A stretch of DNA of 64,000 bases from NCBI RefSeq assembly GCF_963676685.1, contig NC_092353.1, positions 7,716,207 to 7,780,206 of the forward strand. Reading direction: 5' to 3'. How positions within the stretch are numbered: position 1 is the stretch's first letter; each line of letters begins with the position of its first letter. The translations under genes and the position numbers were made by a program. This DNA comes from Mytilus edulis (taxonomy: Eukaryota > Mollusca > Bivalvia > Mytilida > Mytilidae). Positions 1 to 11,488 of this stretch are shown here, in pieces. The notes beneath the pieces are model-generated. The model had not been told where the DNA came from. It searched no databases and saw only the letters and a list, made by a program, of their open reading frames with translations.

Positions 1-429
1 CCTGATAATTTGGTAGTATGCTCATTTCATGCGTCAGATTTTGTACAAACAGTCAATATAAAGCATGTTGCCGTATCTATCTAGGTCTTGATCGTGTTAA
101 TTATTCTCGATCGTTACCGACCTTCTCCGAGATATGGCTTCGATCTCTTCTCTAACATCACCCACAGGTGGCAATTGATTTTGAAAATGATAATTTTACT
201 GTACGTAAGACTTGCAAATATTTTTCTTATAGCACAATTGATCAGGCAAAAAACAGAATAATGCAATTGTGAAGGGCGATGTTGTTGTCATAGGGTTAAC
301 CGAGGAACCCTTTTAGACAAATGAATGGTAGCTGGACCAGAAGTCAGATGAATTTGAAAGATCTAGTGGTTTGAGGCATTCTATAACAGATGAACCACTT
401 CATGAACACTCTACAAAAACAGGATTTCT

Positions 430-1625
430 TTAAAAAGATCAAAGGCAAACAATACGAAGATCGTTTGAAGCAAATGCCAAACGAAGGAGAACCTGTTTCT
501 TATAACCAGATCAAAAAGAACAACTTCCTAATATTATGTCCGTAAAATAAAACTGTAAACGTCTCTGTCAAAATCAAAGCTAGAGAACCTTAAAAGTGAT
601 TGCGATATCTTTTCTTGACTTTTATTTCTTGTCACAGTAGACAAATTGACTTGGAATATTTCTTTATCCATAAAAAACAAACTGCTCTTCCGTTTTAGTC
701 TCAGGATGTCACTTTAAACAGTGGTATTAAATCGGTGCAAATGGGTATACTTGAAACATTTTGCGATTAGCTGATCCAAATTCTGACGCAATTGTCGTTG
801 GTGGGGTAGCAATGGTTTATTCCAGGCCACCTTGTTGGGCAACAATATTTGATGATTTTGCAAATGATGTCATACTGCCTTACATAAAATCTTGCATCGA
901 TGAGTATTCAAGAGTAGACATTGTATTTGATGTTTACTAAATGAATAATTTAAAGGCTAGATGTGACAAGTCAAATGCAAGGTTCTTGTTCTAGACGGAA
1001 AGGTGTTGGTTCTAGTAGAGCACCAGGGGACTGGAGTAGTTTTCTTTGTGAAGATGACAACGAAACGAATTTTTTCAAGTTTCTTGCCGACAGAATTGCT
1101 TCTTTAGAGACTACTAAGGATACTTACCAGCTACCAATTGTAATCATGGAGAAGCATATACACGAATGTTTGTCCATGTTCGGCTTGCTTCCTGTACGTG
1201 ACATATCAAATGCGTTTGGTCCTCGTGTAGCTAATCTTCCTTTCGTTCATGCATTCAGTGGATTTGTTTTTATCGGATTTTCGTGGGAAAGGGAATAGGT
1301 CAGTTTGGATGACATCGGAAGTATTGCCAGATGTAAGGGACGTTTTTTTCTTCGCTGAAGTATACAGACACATACATGGACATCATAGAAGCATTTGTTT
1401 TCATCATGTATGACAGAACAACATTTTGCTGTTAACAAGGCGCGATGTAAATTGTTACCCAGGAAGCAGCGGCATTGTGATGCAGTTCCGCCTACTAGAG
1501 TTTTTTTTTATCGGAACACATTCAAAGAAAAGCATATCAAGAAAGACAAGTTTGGGCTCAGCCTGATTTATGTATTCGACAGGTACCAAGTCATGAACAC
1601 TTGGGTTGGATGAAAGAAAAAAATC
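430..1625 (+). pseudogene. Decayed copy of an uncharacterised repetitive protein family
   Basis: Conceptual translation, switching between all three forward frames, matches a large uncharacterised protein family that is repeated in many mollusc, cnidarian and fish genomes. Recognisable pieces in order are YEDRLKQMPNEGEPVSYN near 455-510, LKSDCDIFS near 590-615, DLEYFF with a following Leu-rich stretch near 650-700, DAIVVGGVAMVYSRPP near 785-835, RVDIVFDVY near 910-940, GDWSSFLCEDDNETNFFKFL near 1029-1088, LPFVHAFSG near 1237-1263, FVFIMYDRT near 1390-1420 and VNKARCKLL then AVPPT near 1430-1495. Several stops and frameshifts separate them, so the copy is dead. The function of the family is not known to me; its copy number suggests a mobile element or a multiplied gene. 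The match is from memory of the family pattern, not a search. Confidence 0.6.
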
Positions 1626-1629
1626 GATG

Positions 1630-3055
1630 ACAGTTGGAAACGAAAAAGGACTTCTTCGGCTGCCGTTACATCCTCCTGTCAGGTACTTATGAAATGCGAA
1701 GGCAAAAAATCCAGCTGTGTTGACAACTGTAAATGCTACCGTTCTGTCCTTCCTTGTACGGGTTTTTGTATTGGCTACTGTCAGATTATTATAAGATAAC
1801 CAACCTGTCTATCTAACAAAACTAGGCATATAAACTTAACAAAGAATGTGATATCACTTGTTAAGTTGATGGAAATTATAGAAACAAATACATTTTCAAA
1901 ATTTTTGCCACCATTTTGGAACCGGAAGTCACTTTTTTTGTCATTTATGAGTTGTTTTGTCGTTGTTTTGGAACTGTAATTTACGTTTTATCAAAACTTA
2001 CATAGGATTATACCTATAAGACAGCTTTCAAGGATTTTCGAAATGTAACCAATTAGATATGACGCCATTTGCAAAATCATCGGTGGTCATCTTGAAAAAA
2101 TGGAAATTTTTGATGGCCAGCACCTGACTTTTTTTCATTATCGTTTAGTCAAATTTCATGCTTGTATCACGATTTGCACAATTATGTCCATAATATCTCC
2201 CACTATATGTGGCAGCTGTCGTGTTGTTCATGAAAGTACAAACTCGGTGATATACATGTCTAATCATGGAAATAAAATGTCAATATAATACTTCCATGGG
2301 CTAATTCATCAGCTTTGATTAGTTCAAGGACAAGAGGACGGGATTGTGGTTACGATAATTGAAATATATTTTGTAAAAAAAAAGGGCAATGTATGGAGCC
2401 TTCGTAAAGCAAGCTATTAAGATGCACAGAGGAGAAAGATACCAGAGTTACATTCAAAGTCATAAGTAGAAATTAAATTGACAACAGCATGGCTAAAAAA
2501 TAAAACGACTTCGCAAAATTAACTAAGGAATTTGTTGAAGTTGATTGAACTAGTACGTATTTTCCCTTTGCTATGAACTTTCTCATTTGAATGCCTAATT
2601 AGAGCTTTGACTCTTATGTCACGGTCACTAAACATAGAAAATTATAATACGAGTGTGGCATCCGTGCACTATGGACATATTCTTGTTTTTTGGTATCATT
2701 TATAATTACATTGTAGAAAATGAGATTGTCATATCAAAATATGACAATAAAAATGTGAAATGGTTGTATAAAATAAAAACAACAAACGTATACGTATCTT
2801 TACGGAAGCAACTAATTTAGGCCATTAATTTACACTTGTGGGAAAGTTTTTTTTAGGTTTTCAAGAGTTTTATTTGTATGTTACAGTAAACACAATGGAT
2901 TCTTTCTTTTAAAACAATTACTTGGATCAATCAACTAATTTTGGCAATTTTTTGCTACTTTATTCATATACCTTCAATGTATATATAACAATCTCATAAA
3001 AAGCTTGTTATTTCGAAACTGAATAGCGATCATCCTGCAGACATTCCAAGATATC
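1630..3055. other. Gene-free AT-rich stretch
   Basis: No reading frame here looks like a gene. It holds a degraded copy of the 'GCCATGGC' dispersed repeat (about 2425-2515) and a fragment near 2620-2700 containing CTATGGACATATTCTTG that recurs in related form near 36775-36835. The rest is AT-rich sequence in which I see nothing. Confidence 0.5.
2425..2515 (+). repeat. Dispersed 'GCCATGGC' repeat, degraded copy
   Basis: The segment reads AAAGATACCAGAGTTACATT, then a run ending in TTGACAACAGCATGGCTAAA. The better copy at 6600-6722 has the same order (AAAGATACCAAAGGGACAGT, then ACTGACAACGCCATGGC), and reverse-strand copies lie at 10805-10885 and 31075-31145. It is a family of short dispersed repeats typical of mussel DNA; its class is unknown to me. 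Confidence 0.5.
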
Positions 3056-3059
3056 AAAA

Positions 3060-3212
3060 GTCATATATATACATATAAGTCTGAAAAATACACCCAACAG
3101 TGTTAGAGTTGTATTTTCTACTGACAAATTGTTGTCCGTCCCTCAGCGGGATTCGAACTCACACCGTTGATACACTACAGCACCAATCACTTAGCCTCAT
3201 CCGCATCCGCTA
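3060..3212 (-). repeat. tRNA-derived SINE-like element
   Basis: On the minus strand, reading from 3212 downward, there is a pol III A-box-like stretch (GAGGCTAAGTGATTGGTGC, about 3180-3200) and about 30 bases later a B-box-like GAGTTCGAATCCC (about 3148-3161). The T-arm and acceptor stems do not pair well enough for a working tRNA. The sequence continues as an AT-rich body to about 3060, so a SINE with a tRNA-like head is more likely than a tRNA gene. Confidence 0.45.
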
Positions 3213-3300
3213 TATAAAAAAATAACTTCAATAGTCGTAGTGTTTATCTAGAGATAGACATAAGACACGTGATTTTTAAGCGTGTGTAGATGTTATATTA

Positions 3301-3474
3301 TATATATATGTCGTGTACATTTTATTATTTTGTACAGGTTATTACTTGTACAAAATTTTCATACAAGTAATTACTCGTATGATGCCATCATACAGGTTAT
3401 TACTTGTATAAATATAATTGTACAAGTAATAACCTGTACAAATTTTGTGGAGAAAAAGATAATAACTTGTACAA
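3301..3474 (+). repeat. Left inverted repeat with iterated palindromic motifs
   Basis: The arm contains five versions of one roughly 20-bp motif in alternating orientation, for example TGTACAGGTTATTACTTGTA, CATACAAGTAATTACTCGTA and TGTACAAGTAATAACCTGTA. It ends in TGTGGAGAAAAAGATAATAA followed by CTTGTACAA. Subterminal arrays like this are common binding sites for transposases. Apparent reading frames on both strands come from the repeat itself. Confidence 0.75.
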
Positions 3475-3812
3475 CCCACTATCTTTCGTATTTTTTGAAA
3501 TTTATATTGTGTTTGTTTTTCTGTTCTTATTTTCAAGTGTTTATCAGTATAATTTTTGAAATGTTAGAAAATTACAGATGAACGAATGACACAAAGCAAT
3601 AATATAAGCTAAAGTGACACCTTGTGCAAATTTAGCTAAACTGCTAGATGCCATGTAAATACGGACTTTTGGTACATAGTGACATGGTCGTTAAAAGCAA
3701 AAATAAATTGGTATTCTCCATTCATTTATTTTCAAACACACATCATGACAAAATATTGCATACATAATATCATATATTGGAAATATGAGTCAAGCCTAAT
3801 GGATTAAAAAAC

Positions 3813-4452
3813 CTATTTGTTTGCACAAGACAAGGAAGCATGGCATCTTGAATTACACAATAAGTTCATTTGTTTGCATTTACATTTGCCTGTTTTACAG
3901 CCAACCCGACAGCTGCAGTGAACATGACCTTGGCCACCACTTATATAATTAAAGAAAGCAATTGTACTGCTTTTCTGACGTTAATCTCTGTGTTCTCTGG
4001 TGTGTCCAATATTGTCAATTCCTTTCTCTGAATCTTTTCAATTTGATTTCGACTCATGAAAGCTATCATTATTCCAATTTTTTTACCTATTTTACATGCA
4101 CTAATTTATGCTCTGGCCGAAGGAGTTTCAGTTCTGTAATTACATTAGCCATAAATTCCCTTCCATTATCACTTTGCAGTATATGTGGAGCTCCCAAAAG
4201 CAAAAATATATCAGTGAGTTGGTAAGCCACTTCAGCTGCTCTTTTTGTCTTTAAAGGGCACAGTACACTACATTTGGTTAGGTGGTCCTGGTAGTGCATG
4301 ATCCACTTGTATTCTCCATCTGGACATGCATGATAGTCAACAAGGTCTACTTGAAAACGGGAATTAAAGTATTGTTTTAAACATGTAAGATATAGTGATT
4401 TCCGATCTTGACATGGTTTGTAGGCTGTTAACAAACAGGAGACTATTTTCAC
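3813..4452 (-). pseudogene. Integrase-core transposase fragment with Cys-rich tail (KRBA2-like)
   Basis: The minus-strand frame 4452-4087 (121 codons) carries an integrase catalytic-core segment: FQVDLVDY with the first acidic residue, then DGEYKWIMHYQDHLTKCSVL, KRAAEVAYQLTDIFLLLGAP, and SDNGREFMANVITEL with the second Asp of the DDE triad. The frame stops after LVHVK. In minus-strand sequence 3950-3813 a second piece encodes a Cys-rich C-terminus (HCSCRVGCKTGKCKC, then LLCNSRCHASLSCANK and a stop). Together they match the integrase and Cys-rich tail of mollusc proteins annotated as KRAB-A domain-containing protein 2-like. The DDE Glu region and the sequence between the two pieces are lost, so this is not functional. 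Family assignment is by pattern recognition. Confidence 0.65.
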
Positions 4453-5071
4453 TGTTGATGTGACAAAGACGTCTACTTTTTACTCTCTTTTGCGTTGTTT
4501 TATCTCCCTTGTACTCGTCCAACTTACAAATATTTCATCATATTTATTTTATTTCGCATGGCACACCATCAAATATAGTAAATATTAACACATTTAAGGT
4601 CAAATATTTGTTATTATACGTCGTTTTTGTAGAAAGTACCGTTTTACCTATAGCAGAGTGAAAACGTCAAAATGACGTCAATTATCGCCAAACCATGAAC
4701 GATAGGCAACTAAGAATCAGAGAGACGTTATCATAGTATCGTGTAAAGTAAAATTTGAATTAGCTATATTACTAGCTGCTTAAAATAAGACAATAATACT
4801 ACAAAAGTGTTATTCTTTCAATTTTTTATGAATGACCTTTGACCCCAATTTAAAAAAAATTGCACCATATTTCACTTTTGCGCCCGGGAAAAATGGAATC
4901 TACAATTTTTTTCCTTTCGAATGATATATAATATAGCTGTGTGTTAGATAGGTGCATTAAAAATATTTTTTAGGTCTGAATGTCACTCGCCTATTAGGCA
5001 AAGAAATGAATTATATATTAAAAGGGGAACGATATGTTGTGAACTTCAAATAGGCCAAAGTAAAATAATGA

Positions 5072-5245
5072 TTTGTACAAGTTATTATCTTTTTCTCCAC
5101 AAAATTTGTACAGGTTATTACTTGTACAATTATATTTATACAAGTAATAACCTGTATGATGGCATCATACAAGTAATTACTTGTATGAAAATTTTGTACA
5201 AGTAATAACCTGTACAAAATAATAACATGTACACGACATATATAT
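5072..5245 (-). repeat. Right inverted repeat of the integrase-type element
   Basis: This is the reverse complement of 3301-3474 with only scattered mismatches. In this arm the central unit CATACAAGTAATTACTTGTA plus TG is a perfect 22-bp palindrome. It begins TTGTACAAGTTATTATCTTT and ends TGTACACGACATATATATG. Confidence 0.75.
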
Positions 5246-5299
5246 GCAAGTAAAAAGTAAAATAGCAAAATAATAAACTCAGAGGAAAATTTAAAAAAA

Positions 5300-5512
5300 A
5301 AACAGTTTCTAATCAAATGTCAAATGTCAATATTAAAATCTGGAACATATCAAACGAATGGATAACAACTGTCATATTCCCGACTTGGTACAGTCATTTT
5401 TTTTTGAAGAAATTGTGGATTAAACCTGGTTTAAGAGCTAACTATTCCTCTCTCTTGTATGACAGTCGCATCAAATTCCATTATATTGACAATGATGTGT
5501 GAACAAATAGGT
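5300..5512 (+). repeat. Dispersed 'CTTGGTACAG' repeat
   Basis: The segment has ATCAAACGAATGGATAACAA followed by CTGTCATATTCCCGACTTGG. Relatives occur near 12420-12520, 34930-35090, 41635-41690, 45690-45775 and 51235-51345. The 61-codon open frame at 5317-5502 lies inside this repeat and is not taken as a gene. Confidence 0.65.
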
Positions 5513-5639
5513 AAACATGTCAAAATAGGGGTACAGCAGACAACATCGTGTCATAAAATTTATCACTATAAAAACGAACAAACATGTAACAAAAAAGCAC
5601 ATAAAGACATCAGACAAAGTTTATTAACAAAATTTTAAA

Positions 5640-5925
5640 GACAAGAATACAAAAATGATCAATAGCACAATAACACAATGGCGGGATTGATAAGTACAGA
5701 GACACATCATATGCATCCAAGAAACACAAAAGGGCATATAGACAAAACACAATAGCAAGAATGAAGGACAAGAATACAATAAATTATAATAGAACAATAA
5801 CACAATGACGGGATGTATAAGTACAAAGCCACATCATATGTATCAAACAGACTTACCAGTAAAAGCATTAAATTAAAAAAAAGAATGCTATAACACGTTA
5901 TTATGAAGATAAACAATGTCAATAC
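5640..5925. repeat. Two direct copies of a roughly 120-bp repeat
   Basis: GACAAGAATACAA followed by AGCACAATAACACAATGGCG and CACATCATATGCATC at about 5640-5720 recurs at about 5768-5850 as GACAAGAATACAAT, AACAATAACACAATGACG and CACATCATATGTATC. The open minus-strand frame across it is an artefact of the duplicated sequence. Confidence 0.55.
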
Positions 5926-5929
5926 TCAG

Positions 5930-6598
5930 AGTTTATACTTTATGACCATCGTGTATCATTTGTGATGTTCAAACGGAATATTTATACACAAGGTCTTGGT
6001 ACCTTCCGATAATTTTTTTCAGTAAAAGTACAAGACGTTCTTTGACAAACACCTGGTTCATCAACTTTCTGTTTAGACACTCTTCATTATCAGGGAATAT
6101 ATGATATACAAAAGATTTTAGTGCTTATAAATAATATCTGAAAAATATGAGTATCTGTATTATCCCTGATTACTATTAAAAAAATTATGTGTGAATAAAT
6201 GCAGTCAAATCTATAACTGTCCATTTTAGACGTGTTCCCCAGACTGAGAAACAGTTCTGAAATGTATCAACACAGACTCTTTTGTGTTCTCTTTAGTTAA
6301 TAAAATCTGATAGTTCTTTATCAATATCTTATGTTTATGTAATGATAAAAATGAAAGCATGTAAGGATTTGTAAGGATTGGTTTAGTAATTTAGATTTAT
6401 TTGTCGCCGCATACTCAGTTTTTTTACGTACCTGAAAATCCAGTGTTTATATACCTCCCTCCCCCAAGAAATGTGAATGCTCTCAAGTAATGTATTTGCC
6501 TTTAGAAGGTTTTTTGTTTTTGAAATTTTCAATATCCAATTTCACCAGCTATGATAAGACTAGCTTTTTAGAAAAGCTATTACTTGTTTACTATTTAA
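5930..6598. other. Gene-free stretch
   Basis: AT-rich sequence with no credible coding frame, RNA gene or repeat that I recognise. Confidence 0.4.
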
Positions 6599-6599
6599 T

Positions 6600-6722
6600 A
6601 TCAATATTGCAAAAGAGGGACGAAAGATACCAAAGGGACAGTCTAACTCATCAATCGAAAAAAAAAACTGACAACGCCATGGCTAAAAATGAAAAAGACA
6701 AACAGAAAACGTAAACATGACA
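6600..6722 (+). repeat. Dispersed 'GCCATGGC' repeat, good copy
   Basis: It reads AAAGATACCAAAGGGACAGT, CTAACTCATCAATCG, then ACTGACAACGCCATGGCTAA and AATGAAAAAGACAAACAGAA, followed by ACATGACACAACATG. This is the fullest copy of the family in the window and helps to identify the host as a mussel. Confidence 0.65.
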
Positions 6723-7039
6723 CAACATGACAACATAGAAAACTAATAGCTTTCTGAAATGTGATCTGTATAAAATATCTAGGTCAATGCAAACCAGTAG
6801 TTCAGTGAATCAACATTCATATCAAGGGCAAGTACACATACATTTATTTATATACAATTTTTCATGATATAAACTGATAATGTGTGTATTGAATTTATCA
6901 CTTGATTGATCATAATTTGTATTCTATTTCAAACTAGAACATTTACAAGATACTTAAGTTAAAAACTAATTGAAGGTCTTTCCACGTCAATTTTATAAAA
7001 TATTGATGAGAAGCTACTTTCGGTTTAATACTCAAGGCT

Positions 7040-7450
7040 ATTTTTGGCGTCCACATGGTCTAGGCATAGGCCGGGGGTTACTGACTATAATTTCGGGTAT
7101 AACTTTGCCGATAGCCTGGTCTAAACCAGAAAAAATTGAACAACATACCATGTTCTTAACAAAAATGTTGAAAAACATACCCTATTCCATACATCCTCAG
7201 AAAATGTATTTACCCTGTTAGTAGACCGTGTAAAATTGTTGCAGTTCTAAATCCGGGTTCTAGACTGTATCTTTAACAGTTAAAAAAGCGATCCTGTTCT
7301 AGACAAAAACTTTGGTGAAAAAAAGACCCTGTTCGCACCAGCAGTGCAGGAAAAAGCGGCACTGTTCTAACCAGCAGGGCATGAAAAAGGGACCTTGTTT
7401 TGTGGCACACTCATACCAGTAAAAATATAGGAAGGACCCCTCCCTTTCCC
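7040..7450. repeat. Degenerate 'AAAAAGGGACCTTGTT' repeat
   Basis: A short motif recurs loosely: AAAGCGATCCTGTTCTAG, AAAAAGACCCTGTTCGCA, AAAAAGCGGCACTGTTCTAA and AAAAAGGGACCTTGTTTTG, starting after a GGGGGTTACTGACTATAATT segment at about 7073 and ending in a pyrimidine-rich run near 7435-7455. It looks like a noncoding dispersed element of mollusc type. Confidence 0.45.
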
Positions 7451-7603
7451 CCCTGGTTTCTTTATACTGATTTATTGTTTACCAGTAACAAATGAATATC
7501 ATTTATGTCAAATGCATTAGGGGAAATAAGTTTTATTAATATGAAGTTTTCGTATCGCTTCTGTCAAATTTAGACAGAAAATCCTTAGGATATAGCGAGC
7601 AAA

Positions 7604-7979
7604 TTGGTAGAAGAAATGTGTCGCTTTCTTTTACGGTTGCGGAGGATATATCACTGCAAAGAAAACAGTGTTTGTGGAGATAACTCTTACAATAAAAAGT
7701 TTCGCCAAAGCAGGGTCAATCTCAAAAGCGCAATATCAAATGAAAAAAAGTCTAAGCGACATCTTGCGGATTCATATAACTGGGCACGTAATAAGTTTGG
7801 AAGAAGAGGAAGAAAAAACTTATCGGAATAAATTCAAGAGGTCTTTACACAGAATAGTGGAAAGACCTTGTAAATATACAATAAGTAGCGTAGCCTGTAC
7901 AATAGTGACGTACTTTGGGAAAACACTGCAACGATATTTTTTTCTTCTAAAATTCAGTTTACAAATAAAACGTAGATGA
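7604..7979 (+). other. Unrecognised open reading frames
   Basis: Two overlapping forward frames are open here: 75 codons from 7604 and 103 codons from 7668. The longer one contains basic and acidic stretches (LEEEEEKTYRNKFKRSL) and no domain that I recognise. There is no clear splice site or relative within the window. It could be part of a repeat-encoded protein, an exon of an unidentified gene, or chance. Confidence 0.15.
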
Positions 7980-9192
7980 AATGGATGATTTTAATTAAAC
8001 TGATCACAATAAAAAAAATGCCAGTTAGTTTTGGCTGTTTGATATTTTCATCTTAATACGTATCAGAAGTGCCACGAATGAAGTGGTAGTTAAGGTTGGG
8101 ATGGACAGAGACTAACCTCATTTCCCTTTATGACTGAGCATTTCTGTTTAGTAGATAGTTCTTATATTTGACCAACTCTTCTTTCAGATATTGCATTAGT
8201 GTCTTGATGAGTATAAAGTACATTATATGCATATACCATCTTATGATACCTTAAAACATTCTGGAAATCAATGGTATTCAAGCTGGTATAGTTATATTTT
8301 ATGTTTTGCACATAAAAGTTATAATGGATTTCAAAAGCTATAAATATAGTTAAATTCAATATCACAAACGAGGACATCCACTTATTTAAATTATGTTTAG
8401 AGTATTCACCGTTAGTGGTAAAAAACGGGTAAATTTGTTTTAAATGAGCAAAGATGTTAGAATATGCGTAAAATATATTAATAACCAGTCAAAATCCGGA
8501 ATTGTTATCATATAAGGTGAAATTTCAACAGAAGTTATCTATAACATTTAAATATGAATATGTGTGCATAACAGCATACACCATGTATATTATTACAAAA
8601 TGTATATTTATACCGCCATATTTGTTTTTTTCTCAATGAACTTTTTTTATTCATTTATTAACCAATGAAGTGCGCAGATGAGAACCGAAAATCACAATTT
8701 ACTGTACAAATCATACAATATTTCAATTAATTTCAATGATAGATTGTATTAAGACTCAGCATAAATACCTGTATTCTGAAAATAACTGCATATATATCTT
8801 CTGGGGAAACACATTGATTTGAAATTGAGTAATGAAATAAACATTGTAAACACCGTTCTAGTACAACCGAACCGTATCATTTCGTTCGAAACCTGACAAA
8901 TATTCTGTATCTCTCATTCGAAACCTATATATTTGTGGACAAGATGCTCATTATTTTTGTGCGTGGCTTCACTTTTAATTTACAACTTTTTCTTCATTTT
9001 GTTATATTCTTTTCCAAAATCCGAAAAATCAAATGGTCATGCTACCCCCTCCCCTAAAATAAACTACAATGGATATGATTATCAGTCCACTACACCCCCT
9101 CCCCCCCCCCCCAAAAAAAAAAAGCAAAACAATGGACACATAATGGACATGATTTTTATCCCACTACCGGCGAAGTCGATGAGGACTTTCGA

Positions 9193-9242
<50 letters not shown>

Positions 9243-10800
9243 GCCTGTCTGTTCGGTCAATTAGTTTGCCATATTTTTTCTCTTCCTGCATGAAGATATT
9301 GATTTGATACGTATTGTATTTTTTTTATCTTGGTAAGATATAGATCAAATTCGAATTTTGCTTTTTTTATATCGTGCTTATGATGAACTGACAATATCAG
9401 ACATAAATTGTGAACTTTTATTGATAAATAGGCGTACAGTAAGATGTTGACTGGATACATAAATCGTGAATGTTGGACTGGTTGACTACTTAACAATACA
9501 TTTACGGTAGTCTGACATGATTCCAATATGTAATCAGAACAGTTATAAACAGGTTCTAGGCATTTCATGTCAAAAACATGTAAACACAGTAAGCTGGCAA
9601 TAATTAAAGTCTTGTTTTCAAATTCTTTAAAAAACTGAAACATTATGTTTTTTTAGGATATTATTCTGATAAATAAGTATTAATATGAACAAAAGGGTTT
9701 TTAGAGAGTTCTCTATTTGAATAAATGTTTGTATAGGTGGCACTTTGTAAATACACAAACCACGTCTCTGTTAAGGAGAACTAGACTATTCATAGATAAT
9801 TAATTTTGTTAACGTGCTTGTGTCGGTTTCACGACTAAGATTACCGAATTGTGCATGACTTACAAATATGGTCTCTATGTTTCATCTGATAGAGCCGTAA
9901 CTTTGGAATGTTACCAGTTAATATACATATGCATCTATACTTTCAAACGAGAAGACGGCATTTTGTGTGTCGCTCCTCTTCCTTCCACAATAAACTAATC
10001 GTCATGACTCTGTGTCTTATAAGTACCATGATATGTCGCATTTGTCATCCATTATTATGATTATTCAGTTTGGGTTATTTTGGAAGAAAAACAAAAATAA
10101 AGGCTTCCGGATATTGTTTACGTTATCAGACCGACTTTTTAGTCGGACATGAATAGAACTAACATATAATGTTCATAAGTACTCGGGACAGGACAGTTAT
10201 TTTCGCGTTTATCTGCATGTATACTATGATTATACTACTATAATTACAAAATGTATATAGATACTCTCTATATAATATAGCAGTGATCGCCAGTGAGTAC
10301 AAACTAAGAATCGATAGTTAATACCAAATACACTTGATGTATGATATGTATACGTATGCTCATAGTATACAGAAACGCGAAAATAATGGAATATAACAGA
10401 AAACAAAAAATAATGGGCTTTGAAAAAAGGTAGATGGGTTTTCTTTCTGAAATTTTCCAGACATAGAATCTTTTACAAAAATTCATCCTACAATAGTTTA
10501 CATACTTTCAACCAAGCTTAAAATGCCCGCGTTCTAGTATTGCTAACATTGAAATCTGTGATAATCCTACAGTCAAGGTAGGGGTAGTTAAGAAGATTAC
10601 TGTTAGTTGAAACGCTAAGAAGTTCGGGTATGCATATAAACGTTAAAAATATGCCACACATACCTATATTCTAACCTTTGAAAATAACAGTAGTGCATTC
10701 TAGGATATAGTAATAGTGGTACAGTTTTAGTCGTAAAAGGACTTCCTATGGTAAATTAACTGCGTTGTCGATATTTACAAAAATGCAACTTTAATTTCCT
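7980..10800. other. Gene-free stretch upstream of gene A
   Basis: No gene found. It holds a C-run joined to an A-run at about 9094-9122 and the CTGT microsatellite at 9194-9251. The remaining sequence is AT-rich with no coding frame I can support. Any noncoding 5' exon or promoter of gene A would be in or before this stretch, but none can be recognised from sequence. Confidence 0.4.
9194..9251. repeat. (CTGT)n microsatellite
   Basis: About fourteen tandem CTGT units, with one interruption (CTGC) near the 3' end. Frames that read Leu-Ser-Val-Cys or Arg-Gln-Thr-Asp here are artefacts. Confidence 0.95.
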
Positions 10801-10804
10801 ATGT

Positions 10805-10885
10805 TGTGTTTTTTATTTTGTTAGCCATGGCGTTGTCAGTTTGTTTTCGATCAATGAGTTTAGATGTCTTTCTGGTATATTTCGC
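10805..10885 (-). repeat. Dispersed 'GCCATGGC' repeat upstream of gene A
   Basis: Reverse-strand copy of the family at 6600-6722: TTAGCCATGGCGTTGTCAGT, then CGATCAATGAGTTTAGATGT and TTTCTGGTATATTTCG. It ends about 140 bases before the first coding exon of gene A. A related piece lies at 31075-31145, in the same orientation, about 310 bases before gene B. Confidence 0.6.
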
Positions 10886-11009
10886 CCTTCTTTTGGAACT
10901 TGCTTTAATAATAATACAAAAGAGACTACTTGAAAATATACAGAATCAATTTAATCAAGAGTTACTGAAATATAATTTTAGAATTGACAATAAAATGTTT
11001 TGATTTTAG

Positions 11010-11025
11010 CGTAGACAATTGTCAA
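11010..11025 (+). other. 5'UTR part of the first coding exon, gene A
   Basis: A plausible splice acceptor (TTTTGATTTTAG, AG at 11008-11009) lies 16 bases before the ATG. Gene B has an acceptor-like CTTCTTTTTTAG at the same distance (AG at 31438-31439). This suggests that an upstream noncoding exon exists in both genes; it was not located. Confidence 0.4.
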
Positions 11026-11488
11026 ATGGCTACGGTAATTGAGGGAGACGAGCAACGTTCAGTTGAAAGAAAAGAGCTGCCTGATGGAAAGAAGTTCCAC
11101 GTGTTTATATCATACAGTGAAAGTGACAGATTGTGGGTGGGAACAGTAATACAGCACTTACAAAATGACTATAACTTTAAATGTTTCGAACATTCAGCGG
11201 ATTTTATTCCAGGAATGAAAATAACAGAAAATATAGAATATGCTATGTCCAACTCCGCGAAAACAATGTTTATTTTGACAGAGGAGTACAGTAAGAGTTA
11301 TTGGTGTCAATATGAAGTAGAATTCGCTATATTAAAGTTGTTAGCTGAAATGAAAGAAAATGTCATAATCCCAGTCTTAAAAGAGGAATGTGAGATACCT
11401 GGCTATCTTAGACCATTTACCTACATAAATGGCGCTGGAGATATGAACGTATGGCTTCCTAAGCTTGCATTGGCCATTGAAGCAGAAG
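11026..11488 (+). CDS. Gene A exon 1 (TIR domain)
   Basis: Encodes residues 1-154 plus one base of codon 155, so the whole TIR domain sits in one exon. The ATG at 11026 is chosen because gene B starts with the same MATV at the matching position; upstream in-frame codons have no counterpart there. Donor GAAG/GTATTA, phase 1. Reading on without splicing would end after 11 more codons at 11523, giving a short soluble TIR protein. Confidence 0.92.

Larger units (their letters stand above)
3301..5245 (-). mobile_element. DDE-integrase DNA transposon relic with long inverted repeats
   Basis: Two inverted repeats of about 174 bp (3301-3474 and 5072-5245), nearly identical, enclose about 1.6 kb that contains minus-strand pieces of an integrase-core transposase with a Cys-rich tail. 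The layout (inverted repeats, internal transposase on one strand) fits a cut-and-paste transposon. No clear target-site duplication is visible: both ends run into short TA-rich sequence. The alternative is that two copies of one short MITE inserted in opposite orientation on either side of an unrelated transposase fragment. Confidence 0.55.

Noticed and set aside
3130..3212. Functional tRNA gene on the minus strand
   Set aside because: A-box and B-box-like sequences are present but the T-stem and acceptor stem do not pair; better explained as a SINE head.
3282..3581. Frames of 99 and 64 codons (and the matching one at 5011-5316)
   Set aside because: They lie in the transposon inverted repeats and encode the same iterated motif on both strands.
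9082..9307. Frames through the CTGT microsatellite
   Set aside because: Simple-repeat artefacts; no homology.
10984..11025. N-terminal extension of the gene A TIR protein
   Set aside because: It would need a non-ATG start, has no equivalent in gene B, and crosses a probable splice acceptor.
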